50,048 nucleotides of DNA from Archangium violaceum Cb vi76. GTDB taxonomy: Bacteria; Myxococcota; Myxococcia; Myxococcales; Myxococcaceae. Both the position numbers and the translations under genes were made by a program. The notes under the pieces are model-generated. The model ran no database searches and was not told where the DNA came from. It was given only the letters and a program-made list of their open reading frames with translations. Of this stretch, positions 26,870-35,834 are shown piece after piece. Numbering within the stretch: position 1 is the stretch's first letter; each line of letters starts with the position of its first letter. Location: positions 1 through 50,048 of the forward strand of contig NZ_JPMI01000222.1 in the NCBI RefSeq assembly GCF_000733295.1. Direction: 5' to 3'.

Positions 26870-27697
26870 ATGAAGAGGTTTCTGAATCCGCTGATGGCCG
26901 CATCCGTGGTCGTGCTGGCGTCCGCGTGCGCGAAGGTGGAGCGGATCGAGGTGAAGCCGGCCAAGGTGGAGCTGTCCGAGGCGGGCCAGTCCGTGGCGCT
27001 GTCGGCCCAGGGCGTGACGGCGGAGGGCAAGCCGGTGGAGAAGGCGGAGCTGGCATTTGCCTCCACCAACGCGAAGGTCGCCACCGTAGACGCCGCGGGC
27101 AAGGTGACGGCGGTGAAGAGCGGCTCGGCGAACATCACCGTCACCTCGGGTGAGGTGAGCGCCTCGGCCCCGGTGGAGGTGGTGATTCCCTCGGCGATCG
27201 TCATCCAGGGCGCGCCCTTCACGCTGACGGGCCTGGGCTCGGAGGCGGTGGTGGAGGCCGAGGTGAAGGATGACGCGGACCGTCCGGTGAAGGACGCGAA
27301 GCTGGACTACGCCGCCGCGGACGCGAACGTGGTGCAGGTGGAGGGCAACAAGCTGGTGGCCAAGGCGGTGGGCACCGCGAAGGTGACGGTGACGTCCGGC
27401 AAGCTGACGCAGGAGTTCGAGGTCACCGTGAAGCTGCCCGAGGTGGACGCGGTGGCGTTCGAGACGGTGCCGGCGACGCTGAAGGTGGGCGAGAGCGCGG
27501 CGCTGGCGGTGGTGGCCAAGGGCACGGACGGCGCGGCCATCAAGGGCGTGTCCTTCACGTTCACCACCAGCGACGAGAAGATCGCCACGGTGGACGCCAC
27601 CGGGAATGTGACGGCGGTGAAGGCCGGCGCGGTCACCATCAAGGCCGAGGGTGGCAGCAAGGCCACCGAGACGAAGCTGACCATCAAGAAGAAGTAG
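26870..27697 (+). CDS. Lipoprotein with three Big2-type Ig-like domains
   Basis: The 275 residues begin MKRFLNPLMAASVVVLASAC, a lipoprotein signal with an ASAC lipobox. Three bacterial Ig-like group 2 domains follow at about 22-105, 106-190 and 195-274. The first and third carry the usual core ATVDAAGKVTAVKSGSANIT and ATVDATGNVTAVKAGAVTIK. Such domains are structural or adhesive modules of surface proteins. GGGAGG lies 8 nt before the ATG, and a GC-rich hairpin follows the stop. It precedes the toxin-like lipoprotein by 115 bp, but the hairpin argues for a separate transcript. Confidence 0.88.
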   Translation: MKRFLNPLMAASVVVLASACAKVERIEVKPAKVELSEAGQSVALSAQGVTAEGKPVEKAELAFASTNAKVATVDAAGKVTAVKSGSANITVTSGEVSASAPVEVVIPSAIVIQGAPFTLTGLGSEAVVEAEVKDDADRPVKDAKLDYAAADANVVQVEGNKLVAKAVGTAKVTVTSGKLTQEFEVTVKLPEVDAVAFETVPATLKVGESAALAVVAKGTDGAAIKGVSFTFTTSDEKIATVDATGNVTAVKAGAVTIKAEGGSKATETKLTIKKK

Positions 27698-27708
27698 TCC
27701 CGCGGTAC

Positions 27709-27740
27709 CGGGCTCCGGGTGCGGTTCCGCCTGGAGCCCG
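27709..27740. terminator. Hairpin after the Big2 lipoprotein gene
   Basis: Perfect 8-bp arms CGGGCTCC and GGAGCCCG surround a 16-base loop starting 12 bp after the stop at 27697. There is no U-run. It probably ends the lipoprotein transcript and separates it from the following pair. Confidence 0.5.
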
Positions 27741-27812
27741 TGGCATGCTCGGGCTGTGTCCATCCGGAGGAGGGCCTCGTCTCGGGTCCACTCCGTTTCG
27801 AGGGAGCAGCCC

Positions 27813-29139
<1,327 letters not shown>

Positions 29140-29154
29140 CGCGAACCCGTGCCG

Positions 29155-29988
29155 CTACTTCGCGGCCACGAACTCGAAGGAGGCCGTGGCCTCCTTGCCC
29201 TCCTGCACCGTCACCTGGGCCGTCTTCGTCCCGAGCGTCTCGTGCCACGCCTCGAGCGTGTACGTCCCCGGGGGCAGGCCCTGGATGGAGAAGGCGCCGT
29301 CCTCGGCGGTGGTGGCGAAGTACGGATGGGGGCTCAGCACCACGAACGCCGTCATCCACGGGTGGATGTCGCACTTGAGGCGGATGACGTCCGCTTCCTT
29401 CGGAGGCAGGGCCTCCTTCGTCTTCAGGGGCGGCTGCGTCACGTTGAAGAGCTGCTTGCCCCCGGACACGCCCCGCACGTTGTGCAGCGTGCTGTCGCTG
29501 TTCATCAGCACCAGCGGCTGGTTGATGACGGCGCCCTGCACGCGCGGTTTGTACATGCACCGGTTCTGGTCCACCACGACCATGGTGCTCGGCGGCGTCG
29601 TGGGCTGGCCGGGCACGTTGCCCTGCACGCGCACCAGCACATTGGCCAGCTTGCCGTCCGTCACGAGCACGGGCTGGTCCACCAGCTCCATGCCGTCGCA
29701 GTTGGGATCCGTCCCCGGGGTGATGGGGTTGGGGGCGGGGGGCTTGCCCTTGAAGGTGACGAGCCCGCGCACGGTGCCGCCGCCCTGGGGGGCCTGGGCG
29801 GCCTCCTCCTGGGGCTCCTGGGGCAGGGGAGTGTCGGCGGGCAGGGGCGCGGCCTTGATGGTGGGGGCGGCAGGAGCCGGAGCCTGGGCGGCGGAGGGAG
29901 CCGGAGCGGCCTCGTCCTTCTTGCAGGCCGTCAGGGCGGAGAGTCCCACCGCACCGAGTACCGTCAGGCCCAGCGTACGCAGCTTCAT
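29155..29988 (-). CDS. Cupredoxin-type lipoprotein with carboxypeptidase-regulatory-like domain
   Basis: This is a 277-residue lipoprotein (lipobox LTAC) with an Ala/Pro/Glu-rich linker to about residue 70. The middle domain has SDSTLHNVRG and LKCDIHPWMTAFV, giving His, Cys, His and Met in the spacing of a type 1 copper site. The C-terminal part (FATTAEDGAFSIQGLPPGTY and TLEAWHETLG) is a CarboxypepD_reg-like beta-sandwich. It is probably an outer-membrane-attached periplasmic electron carrier or copper-binding protein. The start at 29988 has GGAG upstream and gives a clean signal. It converges on the double-CXXCG gene across 15 bp. Confidence 0.85.
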   Translation of the reverse strand: MKLRTLGLTVLGAVGLSALTACKKDEAAPAPSAAQAPAPAAPTIKAAPLPADTPLPQEPQEEAAQAPQGGGTVRGLVTFKGKPPAPNPITPGTDPNCDGMELVDQPVLVTDGKLANVLVRVQGNVPGQPTTPPSTMVVVDQNRCMYKPRVQGAVINQPLVLMNSDSTLHNVRGVSGGKQLFNVTQPPLKTKEALPPKEADVIRLKCDIHPWMTAFVVLSPHPYFATTAEDGAFSIQGLPPGTYTLEAWHETLGTKTAQVTVQEGKEATASFEFVAAK

Positions 29989-30323
29989 CGTGCAATCTCC
30001 TCGCACTCCCAGTCCGAGGGGGGACGCGGACCGGGGTGGGGAATGTCCACGGCTGTCGTAACAGAAAAGCGGGCCGGTGGGCCAATGGGGTGGGGGGACA
30101 CCCTCAGGAGGTGGCAGGTAGGCCCGCGAGGAGGCGGGCGCCAACGCACCGCGCCTTCACCGGGGGAGCGGGGAGGTGCGCCGGGCGCGGGTGTTGGATC
30201 TCCGCAGGCGCTCGACATTCGATTCCATCCGAATGGCATCCGGTCCGGACTGAATGTCATCCGGTGGGAATCAGATGACATTCGGATGTTCCTGAACGAC
30301 GAAACCGCTCGATTCGAAACCGC
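29989..30323. other. 335-bp gap with clustered repeats
   Basis: No gene is seen. Two repeat sets occupy 30226-30333 (listed separately). The part next to the cupredoxin gene is very GC-rich and shows nothing definite. The region is downstream of the peptidase gene and upstream of the cupredoxin gene, both on the minus strand, so its sites could regulate the latter. Confidence 0.6.
30226..30288. repeat. Three copies of a GAATGkCATCCGG motif, two direct and one inverted
   Basis: The copies are GAATGGCATCCGGT at 30231-30244, GAATGTCATCCGGT at 30252-30265, and an inverted copy within CAGATGACATTCGGATG at 30272-30288. The outer pair also forms a 17-bp inverted repeat with CATCCGAATGGCATCCG at 30226-30242, matching at 15 of 17 positions. 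This is the pattern of a regulator-binding array, at about -240 from the cupredoxin gene. Confidence 0.6.
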
Positions 30324-30330
30324 TCAATTC
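30301..30330. repeat. Two 15-bp direct repeats
   Basis: GAAACCGCTCGATTC is followed directly by GAAACCGCTCAATTC, a tandem pair with one mismatch. It overlaps the last codons of the peptidase gene on the minus strand. It may be slippage or part of the regulatory array just upstream. Confidence 0.6.
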
Positions 30331-31169
30331 GAGGGCGTGGGGGCCCGGGGCTGCACCCGTCCGCCGCTGAACCCGCGCCAGCGGACATACCGGGTGAAGT
30401 CGCGTACGAAGGCATCCGGCGACAGCCCGATGGCGCTCTCGAAGGCCTGGGGGAACTCCTTGCCGCCCTTCATCTCGCGCAGCAGACCGCGCACCGACTC
30501 CTCGCCGTAGCGCTTCACCAGGAACGCGAAGGTGTGGTGGGCCACCCCGTAGATGAAGTTCGAATCGTCCCGGTACAAATCCCCGGGATTGTTCACCGGA
30601 TCGCTCGTGGGCGAGCGCTCGTAATGCCGGGCGATCTCCTCCAGCGACACCCACCGGTACGCCTGCTCCGCCGTGAACGAGGCCATGCCCTCGCGGAACC
30701 ACAGGGGAATCTGCTTGCGCGACCAGTTACGCCGCTCCGATGCCTGCTGGTACATCACGCTGTGGGTGAGCTCGTGCAGGAGCAGCTCGTTGATCTGCGG
30801 CTGGGTGGCTCCGGCCGGGGCCCAGGAGGCGGGGGCCTGGACGAACACGTCGTCATAGCGGCTCCAGGCGCGCAGCCAGCTATAGCCGTGCTGCCGGACG
30901 GCGGCCTCCAGTGACGCGTGGTCGGGCATGACCTTGATGGTGACGGGCTCGCGCAGCGCGCCCCAGCGCTCCAGCCTGGGCAGGGCCTCGGTGACCGCCT
31001 GCCGGATGCGGGCGGCGTCCCGCGCGTCCTCGTGGTCGTAGTCGATGCGGAACTCGCCGACGGAGGTTTCCAGGGGGAGCGACGCCTCGAGTGCCGCTCC
31101 GGGGGCCGAGAACCGGCTGGAGGCGCAGCCCGACAGCAGCACCAGCACTCCCAACGCCACGATGCGCAT
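30324..31169 (-). CDS. Gluzincin metallopeptidase lipoprotein (peptidase MA-like)
   Basis: The 281 residues start at ATG 31169 (an ATG at 31181 is also possible). The first 20 residues are a lipoprotein signal with an LSGC lipobox. The zinc motif HELTH lies in INELLLHELTHSVMYQQ, and the downstream Glu ligand is in WFREGMASFTAEQAYRW, as in gluzincin (MA clan) peptidases of the Peptidase_MA_2 type. A helical domain follows, with FIYGVAHHTFAFLVKRYG. It would sit in the periplasm or outer membrane as a protease of unknown target. The gene starts 8 bp after the upstream gene's stop, so the two form an operon. Confidence 0.88.
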   Translation of the reverse strand: MRIVALGVLVLLSGCASSRFSAPGAALEASLPLETSVGEFRIDYDHEDARDAARIRQAVTEALPRLERWGALREPVTIKVMPDHASLEAAVRQHGYSWLRAWSRYDDVFVQAPASWAPAGATQPQINELLLHELTHSVMYQQASERRNWSRKQIPLWFREGMASFTAEQAYRWVSLEEIARHYERSPTSDPVNNPGDLYRDDSNFIYGVAHHTFAFLVKRYGEESVRGLLREMKGGKEFPQAFESAIGLSPDAFVRDFTRYVRWRGFSGGRVQPRAPTPSN

Positions 31170-31177
31170 CTCCGTCC

Positions 31178-32113
31178 TCATTCCACGTCCAGCCAGTGCA
31201 GCACCGTGCGGCCCACGTCCGCCACGGTGGCCAGGGACTCCAGTCCGGGAGCTGGCGGTCCGAAGTAGAGCACGGGGACGGCGTTGAGGGTGTGGGAACG
31301 TGTAGTCAAATCCTCCACGTTCCCATGGTCGCTGCACACCAGGACCCGGGCGTCGGGGGGGCGGGTGGAGATGACGGCCCGGGCGAAGGCGTCGAAGGTG
31401 TCCAGGGCCTCGCGGGCGGCGGCGAAGTCCTGGGCGTGTCCGGCCTCGTCGGCCAGGTAGTGCTCGAAGAAGGTGAAGTCCGCCTCCCCAGCCACCCGCC
31501 AGAAGACGGCGGCGGCCTCGGCCGGGGTGCGCTGGGGGGCGGACAGGCTCCGGGCCTGGGCCCGCTCGCCGGTGATGTCATGGGTGAGGCCCTGGCCGGC
31601 CCGGGCGTCCTCCAGGGTGCGCAGGGGGACGTCCGCGGCGGCGAAGGCCAGGGTGCTGGCGGAGGCCTTCAGGCGTCGCAGGGCGGCCGGGGGGAGGGTG
31701 AACTCGGGGGGGCTGGAGGAGGGGCGCCGGGTGAGCTTCAGCGCGTCCAGATAGGCCACGGGGTAGCTATTGGCGAAGGTGGCGCTGCGCCCCGCGCCCA
31801 CCAGCCGTTTGACGATGGAGTGGCGCGCCAGCAGCTCGCGCAGGGGGGCGTCCGGGTAGCCCAGGACGTGCCGGCCGATGAGGACGGGGGCGGGCTGGCC
31901 GGTGAGGATGGCCGTCTGGTTGGAGGCGGACTGTGGCCGCCCGGCCACGCCAAAGGTGGGGTCCACCGGAAAACACTGCCCCCCCTCGGGAAGCGCGCGG
32001 GGGGGTTCTTCCCGGAAGTGGGAGAGGAGATAGTCGCGGTTGGCGAGTGGATTCGCCTCCGGCTCGTTTCGTCCGATGCCGACCCCATCGATGAACAGGA
32101 CCACGACGCGCAT
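31178..32113 (-). CDS. Alkaline-phosphatase-superfamily metalloenzyme (phosphoglycerate mutase/phosphopentomutase-like)
   Basis: The 311-residue protein begins MRVVVLFIDGVGIG, whose Asp is the first metal ligand of the superfamily. The nucleophile region reads QSASNQTAILTGQPAPV. Later metal ligands appear in FFEHYLADEAGHAQD, VLVCSDHGNVED and SHTLNAVPVLYFGP. This is shorter than true cofactor-independent phosphoglycerate mutase (about 510 residues), so it is a compact metalloenzyme-domain protein of unknown substrate. No ribosome-binding site is seen. Only 33 bp separate its ATG from that of the divergent DUF4388 gene. Confidence 0.85.
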   Translation of the reverse strand: MRVVVLFIDGVGIGRNEPEANPLANRDYLLSHFREEPPRALPEGGQCFPVDPTFGVAGRPQSASNQTAILTGQPAPVLIGRHVLGYPDAPLRELLARHSIVKRLVGAGRSATFANSYPVAYLDALKLTRRPSSSPPEFTLPPAALRRLKASASTLAFAAADVPLRTLEDARAGQGLTHDITGERAQARSLSAPQRTPAEAAAVFWRVAGEADFTFFEHYLADEAGHAQDFAAAREALDTFDAFARAVISTRPPDARVLVCSDHGNVEDLTTRSHTLNAVPVLYFGPPAPGLESLATVADVGRTVLHWLDVE

Positions 32114-32146
32114 TGCGTGGGACTGTATCCTGGCTTCAAGACACCC

Positions 32147-33229
32147 ATGGCTCTCCACGGCGACTTCTCCAGCTTCCCCCTTCCCGAATTGCTCCAGTGG
32201 TTGGACGGCTCCCGCAAGACGGGCACGCTCCAGCTCCTCACCTGGGAGGGCGGCGAGCGCAAACTGTTCCTGCTCTCCGGCCAGGTGCTCTCGGTGGCCC
32301 ATGAGGGGCTGTGGGGGCGCGTGGCCCGGGTCCTCTCGCTGGCGAAGCTGGCGGATGGCGCGGAGGTGCTGGCGGCCTTCAACGCGGTTCCTCCGGGCAC
32401 GGAGGACGTGGAGCCGTTCTTCCGCAAGCACAATGTGGAGCTGAAGCTGGTGCGCGAGCTGGTGCGCGAGGAGATGCTCGGCTCCATGGTGGACCAGACG
32501 CGCGGGGGCCACGGTGCCTTCCACTGGTCGGAGGACCTGGACCGCACGGGCGAGGAGTGGGGCCCCTGCGAGATGAGCCTCCGGGAGCTGCTCTTCGAGT
32601 CGCTGCGCTGGGTGGATGAGCAGCCGGATGTGGACCGGGTGCTGCCGGGAGACGCGTTGACGGTGCGCTCGCGCGTGCAGCCCACCCCCCGCCAGCCGTT
32701 GATGCACCGCATCCTGCTGACGATGTGCGCGGGCGGGCAGAACCTGGGGCGGCTGCGGCTGTCGCTGGGCCTGTCTCGCTCGGCCACCACGCGCCGGGTG
32801 TTCGAGCTGCTGCGGGCCAAGCAGGTGGAGGTGGAGGGGGCACCGGAGGTGGTGGTGGATCCGGTGACGGACATGCTGGAGAAGGGCGCGGTGCTCATCC
32901 GCGAGGGCCAGTACGACGCGGCGGAGCTGGTGTGCTCGTCCCTGCTGTCGAGCGACCCGACGGACCGGCGGGTGCGCGAGTTCGCCCGCATGGTGCAGAG
33001 CGAGCACGTGGCGTCGCTCTACGCGAAGCTGCCGCCGCTGTCGGTGCCGGTGCTGCGGCCGGATCCGGAGACGCAGACGCTGCTCAATCAGGAGGAGCGG
33101 CAGGTGTCGGCGCTCGTCAACGGTTCCTGGGACGTGTCCACCCTGGTGCTGGCCAGCTCCGCGCGCGAGCTGGAGACGCTGAAGACGCTGGCCAAGCTGA
33201 TGCGGATGGGCCTGTTGCAGATGCGCTGA
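32147..33229 (+). CDS. DUF4388 protein
   Basis: This 360-residue protein opens with MALHGDFSSFPLPELLQWLD and GSRKTGTLQLL, the conserved start of DUF4388 (PATAN-like) domains found mainly in myxobacteria, often tied to signalling and gliding. A second part (about residues 180-250) looks like a winged helix (LMHRILLTMCAGGQNLGRLR, SRSATTRRVFELLRAKQV). A helical-repeat C-terminus with EGQYDAAELVCSSLLSSDPT follows. The start has no Shine-Dalgarno sequence and lies 33 bp from the divergent gene. The stop is 4 bp before the SIR2 gene, so the two are probably co-transcribed. Confidence 0.85.
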   Translation: MALHGDFSSFPLPELLQWLDGSRKTGTLQLLTWEGGERKLFLLSGQVLSVAHEGLWGRVARVLSLAKLADGAEVLAAFNAVPPGTEDVEPFFRKHNVELKLVRELVREEMLGSMVDQTRGGHGAFHWSEDLDRTGEEWGPCEMSLRELLFESLRWVDEQPDVDRVLPGDALTVRSRVQPTPRQPLMHRILLTMCAGGQNLGRLRLSLGLSRSATTRRVFELLRAKQVEVEGAPEVVVDPVTDMLEKGAVLIREGQYDAAELVCSSLLSSDPTDRRVREFARMVQSEHVASLYAKLPPLSVPVLRPDPETQTLLNQEERQVSALVNGSWDVSTLVLASSARELETLKTLAKLMRMGLLQMR

Positions 33230-33233
33230 GACG

Positions 33234-34070
33234 ATGACCACCCTGACCCTCTCCGAGGCGGCCCCCCTGTTGAAGAAGGAGTTCCGGGAAGGGCGGCTCA
33301 TTCCCTTCCTGGGTGCTGGTTTCTCCAAGCCGTTGAAGCTGCCGGATGGGAGCCAGCTCATCGCCTCCCTGGCGAAGACCCTGGGCTTCGAGCCCGAGCT
33401 GTTCGACATGCACGGCCGCTTCGAGCAGCTCGCCGAGTTCTTCGAGCTCTCCGGGCCGACCCGCTTCAAGGAGCTGGTCTACACGATGACGCGGGGCTTC
33501 GACTCCGCCGAGGCCGAGGCGCTCCGCAAGACGTCCCCCATGCACCTCGCCCTCGCGGCGCTCCCGTGGCGGACCATCTACACCACCAACTACGACAGGC
33601 ACGTCGAGGGGGCGTTCGAGGACGCGGGCAAACAGGTGTCGGTGCTGGCCTCCTTCGCGGACTTCCAGGGGCCTCGCGTGCGGGACGTGTGTGAGGTCGT
33701 CAAGTTCCACGGCACGCTGACCCAGCCGGAAACCATCGTCCTCACCGAGAGCTCCTACTTCCGGCGGATGGCGCTGGAGGCCCCGCCGGACCAGCGGCTG
33801 CGCGCGGACCTGCTCTCCAACAGCTTCCTGTTCATCGGCTACAGCTTCAGCGACACCAACATCCGCTACATCTGGTACCGGATGAACCAGCTCCGCGAGC
33901 AGAGCCAGATGGGGGTGAAGCACTCCCAGGCCCGGCGGTGCTTCTTCGCCACGCACGGGGCCGGGCTCGTGCAGCCGGACATCCTCGAGCAGTGGAACAT
34001 CGACGTCATCCAGCTCGATCCCACCGACAAGTCCGCCAGCGTCGCGAAACTCCTCGAGAGCATCGCCTGA
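33234..34070 (+). CDS. SIR2-like NADase effector
   Basis: This 278-residue protein consists of one SIR2-type Rossmann domain. The nucleotide-binding GAGFS is at 27-31, TIYTTNYD has Asn119 and Asp121, and VVKFHGTL has the catalytic-type His159. FLFIGYSFSDTNIRYIWYRM closes the fold. These Asn and His residues are the ones needed for NAD cleavage in defence SIR2 proteins such as ThsA. There is no zinc ribbon as in sirtuin deacylases. The HAM1-like gene follows after 18 bp, so the pair is almost certainly an operon. The combination suggests an NAD-depleting immune effector controlled by the HAM1 partner. Function is inferred. Confidence 0.88.
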   Translation: MTTLTLSEAAPLLKKEFREGRLIPFLGAGFSKPLKLPDGSQLIASLAKTLGFEPELFDMHGRFEQLAEFFELSGPTRFKELVYTMTRGFDSAEAEALRKTSPMHLALAALPWRTIYTTNYDRHVEGAFEDAGKQVSVLASFADFQGPRVRDVCEVVKFHGTLTQPETIVLTESSYFRRMALEAPPDQRLRADLLSNSFLFIGYSFSDTNIRYIWYRMNQLREQSQMGVKHSQARRCFFATHGAGLVQPDILEQWNIDVIQLDPTDKSASVAKLLESIA

Positions 34071-34088
34071 GTCCGGAGCCTGCCCACC

Positions 34089-34646
34089 ATGGCGCCTACC
34101 TGGTTCTACAACACCACCAACCCCGAGAAGCTGCGCGAGTTCCAGCACGTCTTCGGGAGCCCGGCACGGATCGGCCACCTCGAGGCGAAGATCACGGAGA
34201 TCCTCGACAAGGATCTCGAGACGGTCATCCGGGCCAAGGCGATCGCGGCCTACCGGGCCGTCCGCGTGCCCGTCATCGTCGAGCACGGAGCGCTCTGCAT
34301 CGATGCCCTCAACGGGCTGCCCGGTGCGCTCGTCAAACCGTTCTGGGAGTCCCTGGACAACCGGCTCTGTGAAGTGGTCCCCGCGGGCCATCGGACGGCC
34401 AGGGCCCGCGGTGCCTTGTGTTACTGCGACGGCCGCGAGCGCCACGTCCTCATCGAGGAGACCGAGGGGGAGATCGCCACCAGCGCACGCGGGACGGGCG
34501 GCTTCCACTGGGATCCGATCTTCATCCCCAAGGGACAGCCCTCGGGGACGGCGCGGACGTTCGCGGAGATGAGCCTCGACGAGAAGCTGAGCTTCTCTCC
34601 CCTGGGCAGGCTCCACACGCGGCTGCGCAAGGAGCTCGGGCTGTAG
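34089..34646 (+). CDS. HAM1/ITPase-like protein with altered active site, likely nucleotide sensor
   Basis: The 185 residues have the RdgB/HAM1/ITPA fold signatures: TTNPEK (9-14, for TGNxxK), VEHGALCIDALNGLPGALVK (64-83), GFHWDPIFIPKG and TFAEMSLDEKLSFSPLGR. Two hallmarks are changed. The catalytic Asp of the ED(T/S) motif is His66 here, and the base-recognising SHR near the C-terminus reads S170-P-L. Hydrolysis of dITP or XTP is therefore doubtful, and binding without cleavage is more likely. It follows the SIR2 gene by 18 bp and ends 12 bp from a convergent gene. The arrangement matches the HAM1-SIR2 complex of Kongming defence. Confidence 0.87.
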   Translation: MAPTWFYNTTNPEKLREFQHVFGSPARIGHLEAKITEILDKDLETVIRAKAIAAYRAVRVPVIVEHGALCIDALNGLPGALVKPFWESLDNRLCEVVPAGHRTARARGALCYCDGRERHVLIEETEGEIATSARGTGGFHWDPIFIPKGQPSGTARTFAEMSLDEKLSFSPLGRLHTRLRKELGL

Positions 34647-34658
34647 GCCCGGGGACCG

Positions 34659-35834
34659 TTACTCCGCCGCGGGAGCGGGCAGTCCCGCGGCGTGCAGCCG
34701 GGAGAAGATCTGCATCAGCACGTAGAGCGCGAACGCCGCGTCATCCACGCGGTTGCTCGAGCGTGCCGCCAGTGTCTGCAGCCGGAGCAGATCCGCTCCG
34801 TCCACGCGGAGCAGGTGGGCCTGGGCGCCCATCGTCCCCTCGCCGGCGAACGCGAGCCCGCGCCGCGTGGCATCGATGCAGGCCTGGATGCACGTCCCAT
34901 AATCCCCGGAGGAGAAGGCCCCCTCGGCGGCGCGCGCGTGGTCGAACAGATCCGAGGGCGCCAGGGCGCTCGCGGGTCCGAGCGGCCGCTGTCCGGTGAG
35001 GGCGGGAGGCGCGACGGCCGGTGCCACCTGGACCTGCACCTGGGGCTGTGGCGGGGCGATGGCCGGCATGCTGCGCGAGGGGCGCGCCACCATGGGGGCG
35101 GAGGCCGTCGCGGCGGCCGGGGCCGTGCCGCTGGCGGTGCGGCCCGCGAGGTGCTGGCTGAGCTGGGCCTCCAGTCCGCCTCCACTGCTGGCCTTGGGGG
35201 AGCCCATGGAGGAAACCGCCGGGGTCGCGGCGCGGGGCGGGGGGACGATGCGCTTGATGCGCAGATCCTGGATGACCAGCCGGGTGATGGCCTTGAGGGC
35301 GTCGAGCACGCCGCGGCCGCTGAGGGCCTCGGTCTCGAAGTCGGGGACGTTGCGCGGGTTGAGCGCGGCGCGCAGCTCGGCCACGGGCAGGGCCTTGGGG
35401 ATGTCGCGCTTGTTCCACTGGATCACCAGCGGGAAGCGCTCCAACCGGACGCCCTGCTCGATCAGGTTCTCCTCCAGGTTGGCCAGCGACTCGCGGTTGG
35501 CGTCCATCATCTCCGGCTGCGAGTCCGCCACGAACACCACGCCATCGGCGCCCTGGAGCACCAGCTTGCGCGTGGCGTTGTAGAAGACCTGGCCGGGCAC
35601 CGTGTACAGCGCGAGCCGCACCGTGCAGTCATTCACCCGCTCGACCTTCACGGGCAGGAAGTCGAAGAAGAGCGTCCGGTCTCCCTCGGTGGCGATGGAC
35701 ATCATCTCGCCACGATGCGCGGGGCGCACCGTTTCGTAGATCTTCCGCAGGCTCGTCGTCTTTCCGGACAGGCCCGGTCCATAGAAGACGATCTTCACGG
35801 CCACTTCGCGGGCCACCAGGTTCACGCTGCTCAC
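34659..35834 (-). CDS. MglA-like small GTPase with long C-terminal extension
   Basis: The first about 195 of 391 residues are an MglA-type Ras-like GTPase. The P-loop GPGLSGKT is at 19-26, TVPGQ at 78-82 followed by VFYNATRKLVLQGADG, and NKRD at 141-144. Residues about 200-295 are Ala/Pro/Ser-rich and disordered, and the last about 95 form a helical domain (PSDLFDHARAAEGAFSSGDYG). MglA itself is about 195 residues, so the tail is an addition that may mediate dimerisation or scaffold contact. The start is GTG 35834, overlapping the stop of the AnmK gene (GTGA), so translation is coupled. Confidence 0.9.
   Translation of the reverse strand: MSSVNLVAREVAVKIVFYGPGLSGKTTSLRKIYETVRPAHRGEMMSIATEGDRTLFFDFLPVKVERVNDCTVRLALYTVPGQVFYNATRKLVLQGADGVVFVADSQPEMMDANRESLANLEENLIEQGVRLERFPLVIQWNKRDIPKALPVAELRAALNPRNVPDFETEALSGRGVLDALKAITRLVIQDLRIKRIVPPPRAATPAVSSMGSPKASSGGGLEAQLSQHLAGRTASGTAPAAATASAPMVARPSRSMPAIAPPQPQVQVQVAPAVAPPALTGQRPLGPASALAPSDLFDHARAAEGAFSSGDYGTCIQACIDATRRGLAFAGEGTMGAQAHLLRVDGADLLRLQTLAARSSNRVDDAAFALYVLMQIFSRLHAAGLPAPAAE

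Noticed and set aside
32147-34646. Thoeris or short-Argonaute SIR2 system
   Set aside because: No TIR, SLOG or Argonaute gene lies next to the SIR2 gene. The partner is HAM1-like.
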